Shown: positions 56,676 through 64,000 of the stretch, piece by piece
Position numbering within the stretch: the first letter of the stretch is position 1
Layout: each line of letters opens with the position of its first letter
The notes under the pieces: generated by a model
Told to the model about the DNA's origin: nothing
Databases searched by the model: none
What the model saw: only the letters and a program-made list of their open reading frames with translations
Assembly: GCF_014207935.1 (NCBI RefSeq)
Contig: NZ_JACHLL010000002.1
Coordinates: forward strand, 429,865-493,864
Origin: Pseudomonas fluvialis
Lineage (GTDB): Bacteria; Pseudomonadota; Gammaproteobacteria; Pseudomonadales; Pseudomonadaceae
Length of the DNA: 64,000 nt
Direction: 5' to 3'
Made by a program: the position numbers and the translations under genes

Positions 56676-57708
56676 CGACGAGTCTCCAGCGCAGCTGTTC
56701 ATTGGCCCGCAGCGGCACGACTTCAAGATCGCCGAACGGCAGGCTGGCCGGTGCTGTCCACTCCTCACGCACCAGGGTGATGCGGTCGGTGTTGCGCGGC
56801 AGGCCGTAGAAATCCGCGCCGTAGTGGCTGGCAAAGGCTTCCAGCTTGTCCAGGGCGCCCTGCTGCTCGAAAGCCTCGGCGTACAGCTCGATGGCGGCGT
56901 AGGCGGTGTAGCAGCCGGCACAGCCACAGGCGGCTTCCTTGGTGTGCTTGGCATGCGGTGCCGAGTCGGTTCCGAGGAAGAACTTCGGGTTGCCGCTGGT
57001 GGCAGCCTCCAGCAGCGCCTGCTGGTGGGTACCGCGCTTGAGAATCGGCAGGCAGTAGAAATGCGGACGGATGCCGCCAACCAGCATGTGGTTGCGGTTG
57101 TACAGCAGGTGATGGGCCGTGATGGTGGCGCCGACATTGGCCGGAGCTGCCTTGACGAACTCGGCGGCATCGGCGGTGGTGATGTGCTCGAAGACCACAC
57201 GCAGGGTCGGAAAGCGCTCGACCACGCGGGTCAGCTGCTCGTCGATGAAGCGCTTTTCACGGTCGAACACATCCACTTCGGCACGGGTCACCTCGCCGTG
57301 CACCAGCAGCGGCAGACCGATCTCGGCCATGGCTTCGAGCGCTGGGAATATCTTGTCCAGGCTGGTCACCCCGGAATCGGAGTTGGTGGTCGCCCCGGCC
57401 GGGTACAGCTTGGCGGCATGCACAAAACCACTGGCTTTGGCGCCGCGCACGTCATCGGGCGTGGTGTTGTCGGTGAGGTACAGCACCATCAGCGGCTCGA
57501 AGCGGCTGCCGGCGGGACGCGCCGCGAGAATGCGCTGGCGGTAGACATCGGCCTCGGCGGCATTGCGCACCGGCGGCACCAGGTTGGGCATGACGATGGC
57601 GCGCCCGAAGGTACGTGCGGCATCACCGACGGTCTGCGCCAGGGCGGCACCGTCACGCAGGTGGATGTGCCAGTCATCGGGGCGCAGCAGGGAAATACGG
57701 TCGGACAT
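56668..57708 (-). CDS. pyrC: Dihydroorotase (homodimeric, class II)
   Basis: Cyclises carbamoyl aspartate to dihydroorotate in pyrimidine synthesis. The 346-residue protein has metal ligands H14 and H16 in [10 protein letters not shown], the carboxylated Lys in [18 protein letters not shown], further His in LVHGE and FEHITT, and the Asp in GTDSAPH. The ATG at 57708 fits the family start. It overlaps rnt and diverges from motY. Confidence 0.97.
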   Translation of the reverse strand: MSDRISLLRPDDWHIHLRDGAALAQTVGDAARTFGRAIVMPNLVPPVRNAAEADVYRQRILAARPAGSRFEPLMVLYLTDNTTPDDVRGAKASGFVHAAKLYPAGATTNSDSGVTSLDKIFPALEAMAEIGLPLLVHGEVTRAEVDVFDREKRFIDEQLTRVVERFPTLRVVFEHITTADAAEFVKAAPANVGATITAHHLLYNRNHMLVGGIRPHFYCLPILKRGTHQQALLEAATSGNPKFFLGTDSAPHAKHTKEAACGCAGCYTAYAAIELYAEAFEQQGALDKLEAFASHYGADFYGLPRNTDRITLVREEWTAPASLPFGDLEVVPLRANEQLRWRLVDE

Positions 57709-57928
57709 GGAGGCTTTCCAGGCGGGCAAAACGTGGGCGAATGCTACCGGAAAAGGCCGATTGCCGGGCAGCGAATTTCGCCGCCCGACCGCCAGTGGTC
57801 TCTAAGGGACTACTAACGCATCGGCGCAAACCCGATTGCTGCGCCAAATGCAAACAGACCCTAGCATCAAGTTTGCCGGCCGGCCGCCGATACTGACGGC
57901 ATCGACCCTTTTCACTCTGGAGCGCACC

Positions 57929-58831
57929 GTGCACCAGCCCACATTCGCCCTGCTCGGCCTGCTACTGAGCCTGCCGGCCACCGCACTGACCTTCCAGACC
58001 CGCCTGGAAAAGGCCCAGTGGCAAGTCGAAGGCGATCAGTTCGAGTGCCGCCTGAGCCAACCGGTGGCGGATTTCGGCAGTGGCGAATTCGTGCGCAAGG
58101 CCGGCGAGCAGGCCATCTTCCGCCTCAGTGCCAGCGAGCGCCTGTTGGGTCAGGGCCAGGCCACCCTGCTGGCCGCCGCCGCTCCATGGCAGCCGGGACG
58201 TGGCGACATCAACCTGGGGGCGGTCAAGGTACAGCTTGGCAGCACCCCGCTGGCGACCAGCGAAACCCAGGCCGCACGGTTACTCACCGGGCTGCTGGAA
58301 GGCCGCAGCCCGCTGGTGCGCCACCAGAGCTGGCAGGGTGATCGCACCGAGGTGCGCCTGTTGCCTACGCACTTCGCCAAGGCCTATGCCGAGTTTGCTA
58401 GCTGCAACACCAAGCTGCTGCCGGTGAACTTCGAGCAGATCAAGCGCAGCCAGATCGGCTTTGCCGATGGTGTTGCCCTGGATGACCTGGGCCAGGCCAA
58501 GCTGGACATCATCCTCGACTACCTCAAGGCCGACCCGACGGTGAACCGCATCCAGCTGGACGGTCACTCCGACAACAGCGGCAATCGCCTGCTCAACCGT
58601 GACCAGTCGCGGCGCCGGGCAATGGCGGTCTTCGAGTACCTGAAAGCCAAGGGCATTGCCGAAGAGCAGATCACCCTGCGCTTCCATGGCGAGCGCTATC
58701 CACTGGTACCCAACAACTCCGCCAGCAACCGGGCCAAAAACCGCCGGGTCACCATCACCCTGTCGCGCGAACCTGCAGCCGAAGAGGCACCAGCCACGGC
58801 GCCCAACGGCGAACCTGCGGCCACCTCCTGA
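57929..58831 (+). CDS. motY: Flagellar motor T-ring protein MotY (GTG start)
   Basis: A 300-residue periplasmic protein that forms the T-ring and anchors the stator around the flagellar motor in pseudomonads and vibrios. It has a signal peptide ([23 protein letters not shown] start with TGGAG upstream), a MotY-specific N-terminal half ([28 protein letters not shown]) and an OmpA-like peptidoglycan-binding domain (about 180-285) with [29 protein letters not shown] and RFHGERYP. The in-frame ATG-like codons upstream lack a signal. argG follows 110 bases later. Confidence 0.93.
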   Translation: MHQPTFALLGLLLSLPATALTFQTRLEKAQWQVEGDQFECRLSQPVADFGSGEFVRKAGEQAIFRLSASERLLGQGQATLLAAAAPWQPGRGDINLGAVKVQLGSTPLATSETQAARLLTGLLEGRSPLVRHQSWQGDRTEVRLLPTHFAKAYAEFASCNTKLLPVNFEQIKRSQIGFADGVALDDLGQAKLDIILDYLKADPTVNRIQLDGHSDNSGNRLLNRDQSRRRAMAVFEYLKAKGIAEEQITLRFHGERYPLVPNNSASNRAKNRRVTITLSREPAAEEAPATAPNGEPAATS

Positions 58832-58878
58832 ACCACGCTCAGCAGTCGCTTTGTCGTCACGAGGTGTCGCGCCCCTGT

Positions 58879-58915
58879 AAAAGCGCGTCTACCACCGGTA
58901 GAATCGTGCGCTTTT
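58879..58915 (+). promoter_or_regulatory. argG promoter/leader stem-loop
   Basis: AAAAGCGC (58879-58886) can pair with GCGCTTTT (58908-58915), with an inner hairpin TCTACC-acc-GGTAGA. The same bases hold a good -10 TAGAAT (58899-58904) with a weak CTGTAA at -35. It lies 26-63 bases upstream of the argG start. Confidence 0.4.
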
Positions 58916-58941
58916 CCGTACAACCCCGTGGAGCTGATGGC

Positions 58942-60162
58942 ATGACGGACGTTAAGAAGGTCGTTCTGGCCTATTCCGGTGGCCTGGACACCTCGGTGAT
59001 CCTCAAGTGGCTGCAAGACACCTATAACTGCGAAATCGTGACCTTCACCGCTGACCTCGGTCAGGGCGAAGAAGTCGAGCCAGCCCGTGCCAAGGCCCAG
59101 GCCCTGGGCGTGAAGGAAATCTACATCGACGACCTGCGCGAAGAGTTCGTCCGCGATTTCGTCTTCCCGATGTTCCGCGCCAACACCGTCTACGAAGGCG
59201 AGTACCTGCTGGGTACCTCCATCGCCCGTCCGCTGATCGCCAAGCGCCTGATCGAAATCGCCAACGAGACCGGTGCCGACGCCATCTCCCACGGCGCCAC
59301 CGGCAAGGGTAACGATCAGGTTCGCTTCGAGCTGGGCGCCTATGCGCTCAAGCCGGGCGTGAAAGTGATCGCCCCTTGGCGCGAGTGGGACCTGCTGTCC
59401 CGCGAGAAGCTGATGGATTACGCCGAAACCCACGGTATTCCGATCGAGCGCCACGGCAAGAAGAAGTCGCCCTACTCCATGGACGCCAACCTGCTGCACA
59501 TCTCCTATGAAGGCGGCGTGCTGGAAGACACCTGGACCGAGCATGAAGAAGACATGTGGCGCTGGACCGTCTGCCCGCAGAAAGCGCCGGACGTTCCCAC
59601 CTACATCGAGCTGACCTACCGTGCCGGTGACATCGTCGCCATCGACGGCAAGGAAATGACCCCGGCCCAGGTGTTGACCGAACTCAACCGCATTGGTGGC
59701 GAGAACGGCATCGGCCGTCTGGACATCGTCGAGAACCGCTATGTCGGTATGAAGTCCCGTGGCTGCTACGAGACCCCCGGCGGCACCATCATGCTGCGCG
59801 CCCACCGCGCCATCGAGTCCATCACCCTGGACCGCGAAGTAGCCCACCTGAAAGACGAGCTGATGCCGAAATACGCCAGCCTGATCTACAACGGCTACTG
59901 GTGGAGCCCGGAGCGTCTGATGCTGCAGCAGATGATCGACGCCTCCCAGGCCAACGTGAACGGTGTCGTACGCCTGAAACTGTACAAGGGCAACGTCATC
60001 GTCACCGGCCGCAAGTCCGACGACTCGCTGTTCGACGCCAACATTGCGACCTTCGAGGAAGACGGCGGCGCCTACAACCAGGCCGACGCTGGTGGTTTCA
60101 TCAAGCTCAACGCACTGCGCATGCGCATTGCCGCGGGCAAGGGCCGCAGCCCGCTGAAATAA
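58942..60162 (+). CDS. argG: Argininosuccinate synthase
   Basis: Joins citrulline and aspartate with ATP to argininosuccinate, the step after ArgF. The 406-residue protein has the N-type PP-loop [12 protein letters not shown] at about 8-19, [10 protein letters not shown], and [20 protein letters not shown], all standard. The ATG at 58942 has GTGGAGCTGATGG upstream and is the family start. A shared terminator follows. Confidence 0.98.
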   Translation: MTDVKKVVLAYSGGLDTSVILKWLQDTYNCEIVTFTADLGQGEEVEPARAKAQALGVKEIYIDDLREEFVRDFVFPMFRANTVYEGEYLLGTSIARPLIAKRLIEIANETGADAISHGATGKGNDQVRFELGAYALKPGVKVIAPWREWDLLSREKLMDYAETHGIPIERHGKKKSPYSMDANLLHISYEGGVLEDTWTEHEEDMWRWTVCPQKAPDVPTYIELTYRAGDIVAIDGKEMTPAQVLTELNRIGGENGIGRLDIVENRYVGMKSRGCYETPGGTIMLRAHRAIESITLDREVAHLKDELMPKYASLIYNGYWWSPERLMLQQMIDASQANVNGVVRLKLYKGNVIVTGRKSDDSLFDANIATFEEDGGAYNQADAGGFIKLNALRMRIAAGKGRSPLK

Positions 60163-60177
60163 GCGACTGCAGCTGTT

Positions 60178-60216
60178 AAAAAGCCCCGTGCGGCCACGAC
60201 CCGCACGGGGCTTTTT
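60178..60216. terminator. Bidirectional terminator between argG and the AraC gene
   Basis: AAAAAGCCCCGTGCGG and CCGCACGGGGCTTTTT pair around a seven-base loop, with T runs on both sides. The convergent AraC-family stop codon begins in the next base. Confidence 0.93.
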
Positions 60217-61239
60217 TCATTCCGGCGCGGCTTGCTCGCGCCGCCAGGCCGCCGGCGTGCAACCGGCCCAGCGCTGGAAGGCATGAATGAACGCTGCAGC
60301 TTCGGCATAGCCCAACGCCAGCGCTACCTGCTCGACACTCTGAGCACCACCGAGCAGCAATTGCCGGGCGCGACTGAAGCGGGTCTCGTCGAGCAACTGG
60401 CGATAACTGCTGCCGGCGGCACTCAGTTGGTGGCGCAGGGTACGCTCGGCCAGGCCCAGCGCGGCCGCCACCTGAGCCGCATCCGGATAGCCCTGCGAAT
60501 ACAACGCCAGGTGCTGGCGCACCTGGGTCACCACGTCGCCACCCCGCTGCTCCTGCAGCTGCTGCGCCAGCCGCTCGTCGCACTGCCCACGGTAGTAGGC
60601 ATGGGCCGTCGGGTCGGCCGTTGGCAACTTCAGCTGCAGGTGCTCGTTGGCAATCCAGAAGCGCGTCTGCTCGGAGCCGAAACGCACCGGACAACCGTAG
60701 TAGGACTCGTAGGGCCGGCTGTCCGCCGGAGCGGGATACGGCACCTCGACCCGCACAGCGCGCAGGCTCAGACCGAGATTGTTCTGCAGATCGAGCAGCA
60801 GTTTGTAGGTACCGGCCATTTCCACGTCGACCAGAAAACGCCGACCGGGCTCGGGCAGTTCCAGCGGCGTCAGGCACAACGCGCTCTCGCGATCGCCGGG
60901 GACGAAGCTCAGCGGGCTGAAAAGAAAGGTCAGTTGCTGATAACGCAACCCGCACTGCAACGCCTCATAGGCATTGGCGCAGGTCAGCAGCAGAAAACTG
61001 AACGGCCCGTAGCCGGTGAAGCCGAAGCCCTGCCCCAGGGTCAGCCCCAGATCGGCGCGCGGCAGGCGCCCGGCCAGGTCGCAGAGCAGGCGCAATTCCA
61101 GCGTGCGGTCGATACGCGCCCCCGGGGCCAGCTGGGCCTCCGAGAGGCCATAGCTGGCCAGCACGGGGGCCAGATCGAAACCCTGGGCGCGCAGGGTATT
61201 GAGCATGTACAGCAGGCCAAGCACGGGTTGAGTGGTCAT
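60217..61239 (-). CDS. AraC-family regulator with Arabinose_bd-like domain
   Basis: A 340-residue regulator. The N-terminal half (about 1-200) resembles the Arabinose_bd sensor domain of OruR/ArgR-type pseudomonad regulators (LGLTLGQGFGFTGYGPFSFLLLTCANAYEAL). The C-terminal AraC helix-turn-helix pair is at about 235-330, with AAQVAAALGLAERTLRHQLSAAG and VEQVALALGYAEAAAFIHAFQRWAG. It diverges from the flavin monooxygenase gene by 124 bases and is its likely regulator. Confidence 0.9.
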   Translation of the reverse strand: MTTQPVLGLLYMLNTLRAQGFDLAPVLASYGLSEAQLAPGARIDRTLELRLLCDLAGRLPRADLGLTLGQGFGFTGYGPFSFLLLTCANAYEALQCGLRYQQLTFLFSPLSFVPGDRESALCLTPLELPEPGRRFLVDVEMAGTYKLLLDLQNNLGLSLRAVRVEVPYPAPADSRPYESYYGCPVRFGSEQTRFWIANEHLQLKLPTADPTAHAYYRGQCDERLAQQLQEQRGGDVVTQVRQHLALYSQGYPDAAQVAAALGLAERTLRHQLSAAGSSYRQLLDETRFSRARQLLLGGAQSVEQVALALGYAEAAAFIHAFQRWAGCTPAAWRREQAAPE

Positions 61240-61363
61240 GGACGACACTTGCCGGAATTATCAATTTATCCTGCCACCCTAGCATATCCCCACAAAACGG
61301 CAGCCCATTAAAGTGCGGGTCATCGGCCAACCCGCCGTCCGACAACAAGAAGGAAGACTGCCC

Positions 61364-62920
61364 ATGAATGCTCGCGTCACCCCATCGTTCGACCCGGCCA
61401 ACGCGCCTTCCCCGCTGCTGGTGGATGTCGCCATCATCGGCGCCGGCTTCGGCGGCCTGTGCATGGCCATCCAGCTACTGAAAGACGGCAACGATCGCTT
61501 CGTGGTGCTGGAAAAGGCCGCCGAAGTGGGCGGCACCTGGCGCGACAACAGCTACCCGGGCGCGGCCTGTGATGTGCAATCGCACATGTACTCCTTCTCC
61601 TTCGCCGGCAAGGCCGACTGGAGCCAGCGCTATGCGCCCTGGCAGGAAATCCAGCAGTACATCCTCGACACCACCGAGGCCTACGGCCTGCGCCGCTACA
61701 TTCGCCCCAACTGCATGGTCAGCGGCGCCCGTTTCGACAAGAGCACCGCCCTGTGGACACTGGACACCGCAGCAGGCGATGTGATCCGCGCACGCCATGT
61801 GGTGCTCGCCTCCGGGCCGCTGCACGTACCTGCCATCCCCCAGTTCAAGGGTATGGAAACCTTCAAGGGCGCACTGTTCCATTCGGCGCAGTGGGACCAC
61901 AGCGTCGACCTGAAGGGCAAGAAAGTGATTTCCATCGGCACCGGCGGCAGCGCTATCCAGTACTGCCCGGAGATTGCTCCGGAGGTCGAGCAACTGACCG
62001 TGATGCAACGCACGCCGGCCTGGGTCATCCCGCGCGATACGCGCAAATACCCGCAGTGGAAGAAAAAGCTCTTCGCCCGCTTCCCGCTGATCCGCAAGCT
62101 GCACCGTGCGCGCCTGTACTGGAGCAACGAATCGCGCGTCTGGCCGATCTTCAATCCGGCGATCGCCAAGGTCCTGCAGAACCTGGCCAAGCTGTTCATC
62201 CGTTACCAGGTCAAGGACCCCGAACTGGTGCGCCGACTAACGCCGGACTATGTGCTGGGCTGCAAGCGCATCCTGATTTCCAACAAGTGGTACCCCATGT
62301 TCAACCGGACCAACGTGGAGCTGGTCAGCGAAGGCGTGCGCGAGATCCGCGAGCACTCGCTGGTGACCAGCAGCGGCCGCGAGATAGAAGCCGACTGCAT
62401 CATCCTTGGCACCGGTTTCCAGGTCGATCCACGCCTGTACATGCAGGATTTCCCCTGCAGCGGCCTGCCCGGCCACGAGCTGATGGACGACTGGAAGGAC
62501 GGTGCCGAGTCCTACCTAGGCATCAGCGTGCATGGCTACCCCAACCTGCACCAGTTGGTCGGCCCCAACACCGCGCTGGGGCATAACTCGATCATCTTCA
62601 TGATCGAAGCGCAGGTGCACTACATCCTCGAAGCCATGAAGGCTATGGACAACCGTGGCGCCGACTATCTGGATGTAAAACCCGAAGCGCAGGCGCGTTT
62701 CAATGCCAAGGTGCAGGCGGCGATGAAGGGGACGGTGTGGAGTTCAGGCTGCGTCAGCTGGTACCAGCAGGGCGACGGCAAGAACTTCACCATCTGGCCC
62801 TGGTCGACCTGGCGCTACTGGCTGGCCACACGCCAGGTACCGCTCGCCGACTACAGCTTCCACCGCCGCGAGGCCCAACCGGAACCGCGTCGCCAGCTGA
62901 AAGCCGCAGAGCCCGCCTGA
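61364..62920 (+). CDS. Flavin-containing Baeyer-Villiger-type monooxygenase
   Basis: A 518-residue FAD/NADPH enzyme. The FAD motif GAGFGG is at 26-31, the Baeyer-Villiger fingerprint FKGALFHSAQWD at 167-178 and the NADPH motif GTGGSA at 192-197; VGGTWRDNSYPGAACDV is also typical. It probably oxidises a ketone or sulfur compound, but the substrate is unknown. The ATG at 61364 has AAGGAAG upstream; the frame is open 17 codons further. The divergent AraC gene is the likely regulator. A terminator follows. Confidence 0.92.
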   Translation: MNARVTPSFDPANAPSPLLVDVAIIGAGFGGLCMAIQLLKDGNDRFVVLEKAAEVGGTWRDNSYPGAACDVQSHMYSFSFAGKADWSQRYAPWQEIQQYILDTTEAYGLRRYIRPNCMVSGARFDKSTALWTLDTAAGDVIRARHVVLASGPLHVPAIPQFKGMETFKGALFHSAQWDHSVDLKGKKVISIGTGGSAIQYCPEIAPEVEQLTVMQRTPAWVIPRDTRKYPQWKKKLFARFPLIRKLHRARLYWSNESRVWPIFNPAIAKVLQNLAKLFIRYQVKDPELVRRLTPDYVLGCKRILISNKWYPMFNRTNVELVSEGVREIREHSLVTSSGREIEADCIILGTGFQVDPRLYMQDFPCSGLPGHELMDDWKDGAESYLGISVHGYPNLHQLVGPNTALGHNSIIFMIEAQVHYILEAMKAMDNRGADYLDVKPEAQARFNAKVQAAMKGTVWSSGCVSWYQQGDGKNFTIWPWSTWRYWLATRQVPLADYSFHRREAQPEPRRQLKAAEPA

Positions 62921-62931
62921 CAGCGGAAACA

Positions 62932-62958
62932 AAAACGCCCCGCAATGCGGGGCGTTTT
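62932..62958. terminator. Bidirectional terminator after the monooxygenase gene
   Basis: AAAACGCCCCGC and GCGGGGCGTTTT pair around AAT. It lies between the monooxygenase gene and the convergent lipoprotein gene and can serve both. Confidence 0.92.
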
Positions 62959-62972
62959 CGCTGGATGTGTGA

Positions 62973-63437
62973 TCAGTGGGCGACGCGGCTGGTGCCGTTG
63001 ACACTCATGATGCGCACACGCTCGCCAACCCGGAAAATCTCGTTTTCCTGCACTTCCTGCACATAGGCGCGCAACGAACCGTCATCTTCACGCACGGTGA
63101 TCTCCACGCCCTGAGCACGGGTCAATCCCTCCTCGGTAGCCGCACCGATCAGGCCGCCGGCCACCGCACCGATGATCGCGGCGACATAGCTGCCCTTGCC
63201 GCCTCCGATGGCGCTACCACCGATGCCACCCACAGCCGCACCGGCAACACTGCCGATCGGCGTCTTGGTGCCTTCGATTTTCACCGGCCGCAAACTCTCG
63301 ATGGTGCCCATGCGCACGGTCTGTACCTGGCGCGCTTCGTCGCGGGAATAGGAGTCGCCGGTCAGGCTCGACTGGCAGCCGCCAAGCAGCAGGCCAACAC
63401 TGGTCATGGTAGCCAGCAGCACAACGGATTTACGCAT
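62973..63437 (-). CDS. Glycine-zipper 2TM outer-membrane lipoprotein, SlyB-like
   Basis: A 154-residue lipoprotein with lipobox LLGGC (acyl Cys at 21). Two glycine-zipper helices follow: IGSVAGAAVGGIGGSAIGGG and YVAAIIGAVAGGLIGAATEEG. The C-terminal part is an SH3-like strand region (GVEITVREDDGSLRAYVQ, FRVGERVRIMSVNGTSRVAH). This is the SlyB/Pcp layout; SlyB proteins stabilise outer-membrane barrels under stress. GAGGA precedes the ATG at 63437. Confidence 0.9.
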   Translation of the reverse strand: MRKSVVLLATMTSVGLLLGGCQSSLTGDSYSRDEARQVQTVRMGTIESLRPVKIEGTKTPIGSVAGAAVGGIGGSAIGGGKGSYVAAIIGAVAGGLIGAATEEGLTRAQGVEITVREDDGSLRAYVQEVQENEIFRVGERVRIMSVNGTSRVAH

Positions 63438-63591
63438 GATGAGTCCTCGCTTCAAAGATGTAGCCATTAGACCGCGGCAAACGCCGAGTGTCACCGCCGA
63501 TCTGGGAAAAACCCTGGCAGCGCGCGACAATCAGCCCAGTGTCACCAGCCCCGCATCCTGCAGTAGCCTGCACGCGAGCAGAGGATAGCCC

Positions 63592-63825
63592 ATGGATTAC
63601 TTCATCATTTTCATCACCACCGCCGCCGGCCTGTACTTTCACTGGTGGCTGTTTATCCGCATTCGCCGCTGGAGCGATCGCGATCTCGCGCTATCGATGG
63701 CCGAAGGTGATGCCGGTAAACGCGCCTATATGCTCGAGCAACTGGCCAAGGCTCAGGCCGAGAAGATCAGGCGCAGTGACCTGCCTGAATGGCTACAGCA
63801 GGCCGCGGGGAACTATCGGCCCTGA
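63592..63825 (+). CDS. Small membrane protein of unknown function
   Basis: A 77-residue protein not recognised by family. One N-terminal hydrophobic segment (YFIIFITTAAGLYFHWWLFI) is followed by a charged helical tail (RRWSDRDLALSMAEGDAGKR to LPEWLQQAAGNYRP). AGAGGATAG before the ATG gives a good ribosome site. It ends inside the 3' end of the convergent glycerate kinase gene. Confidence 0.78.
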   Translation: MDYFIIFITTAAGLYFHWWLFIRIRRWSDRDLALSMAEGDAGKRAYMLEQLAKAQAEKIRRSDLPEWLQQAAGNYRP

Positions 63826-64000
63826 GCCACGCGCCACAGGCGGGCAATGGCGCGCATGCGTGACTCGATCTGCAGCTCGGCACAGGCCATCGCTTCGGCC
63901 AGCGATTGTGGCCCCTCGCACAGACTGAACGCGGCGCTCACGCCCTGCTCATAGAGCGCCTCATAACCGGGGCCGAGACTTCCCCCCAAAGCCACCACCG
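63813..64000 (-). CDS. Glycerate kinase, C-terminal end (cut by window end)
   Basis: The visible last ~61 residues, VALGGSLGPGYEALYEQGVSAAFSL, then EGPQSLAEAMACAELQIESRMRAIARLWR, match the C terminus of class II glycerate kinases, which phosphorylate D-glycerate in glyoxylate or tartronate use. The upstream coding sequence and its context lie beyond the window. It overlaps the small membrane-protein gene by 13 bases. Confidence 0.8.
   Translation of the reverse strand, partial: VVALGGSLGPGYEALYEQGVSAAFSLCEGPQSLAEAMACAELQIESRMRAIARLWRVAQGR

Noticed and set aside
55998..57200. A 400-codon minus-strand frame that would fuse extra sequence to RNase T
   Set aside because: Only the last 225 residues match RNase T; the upstream part is the wrong frame of pyrC. 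The ATG at 56675 gives the normal protein.

Overview
The window is chromosomal DNA of a Pseudomonas (sensu lato). The evidence is about 64% G+C coding sequence, the genes minCDE with a TTG-started minD, the argG / motY / pyrC / rnt / bfd / bfr neighbourhood, a glpR-glpD regulon, and an anabolic 305-residue ArgF. From memory, gene order around min and around argG-motY matches that of P. aeruginosa relatives; species is not determinable here. I found 62 protein genes (two cut by the window ends), no tRNA, rRNA, CRISPR array, prophage or insertion sequence, and one short MITE-like intergenic repeat. Most of the window is ordinary core genome.

Layout. 1-3.3 kb: 5' part of a molybdopterin oxidoreductase, then argF with an orphan FbpC-like ABC ATPase. 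3.4-7.4 kb: PhzF-like protein, outer-membrane porin, a periplasmic PilJ-domain protein, and a periplasmic solute-binding protein. 7.4-12.2 kb: glycerol-3-phosphate regulon in an unusual divergent arrangement (ybaK-glpK against glpR-glpD, no glpF), with GlpR-type operators on both sides and a 168-bp repeat bounded by 18-bp inverted repeats touching the glpR stop codon. 12.4-15.9 kb: autotransporter and lipoprotein hydrolase. 15.9-19.3 kb: a translationally coupled pair, a methyltransferase-GspE fusion ATPase followed by a MoxR/YehL-type AAA ATPase. 19.5-31.5 kb: brnQ, hydrolase, RNA methyltransferase, metE, a polyamine-binding protein with aguA, LysR regulator, metR and hypothetical genes.

31.6-36 kb: a cell-envelope lipid group (secreted hydrolase coupled to an MlaA-like protein, patatin phospholipase, late lipid A acyltransferase). 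36-40 kb: minCDE, an RluA-family pseudouridine synthase, apeB. 40.1-46.3 kb: a GntR regulator facing a six-gene operon (binding protein, cytosolic alkaline-phosphatase-superfamily hydrolase, two permeases, ATPase, HAD-IB phosphatase), both controlled by the same near-palindromic operator; this looks like an import-then-dephosphorylate system for an organophosphorus compound. 46.3-54.8 kb: YadGH-type ABC exporter, lipoprotein, GAPDH/E4P dehydrogenase paralogue, second polyamine-binding protein, Cds1-like enzyme with an EamA exporter, nhaA. 54.9-64 kb: bfr, bfd, rnt, pyrC, motY, argG, AraC regulator, flavin monooxygenase, glycine-zipper lipoprotein, a small membrane protein and the end of a glycerate kinase gene.

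The strongest leads for undescribed biology are the methyltransferase-GspE/MoxR pair and the GntR-controlled organophosphorus operon. The rearranged glycerol locus and the hydrolase-MlaA coupled pair come next. All functional calls are from sequence reading alone; no database search was run.
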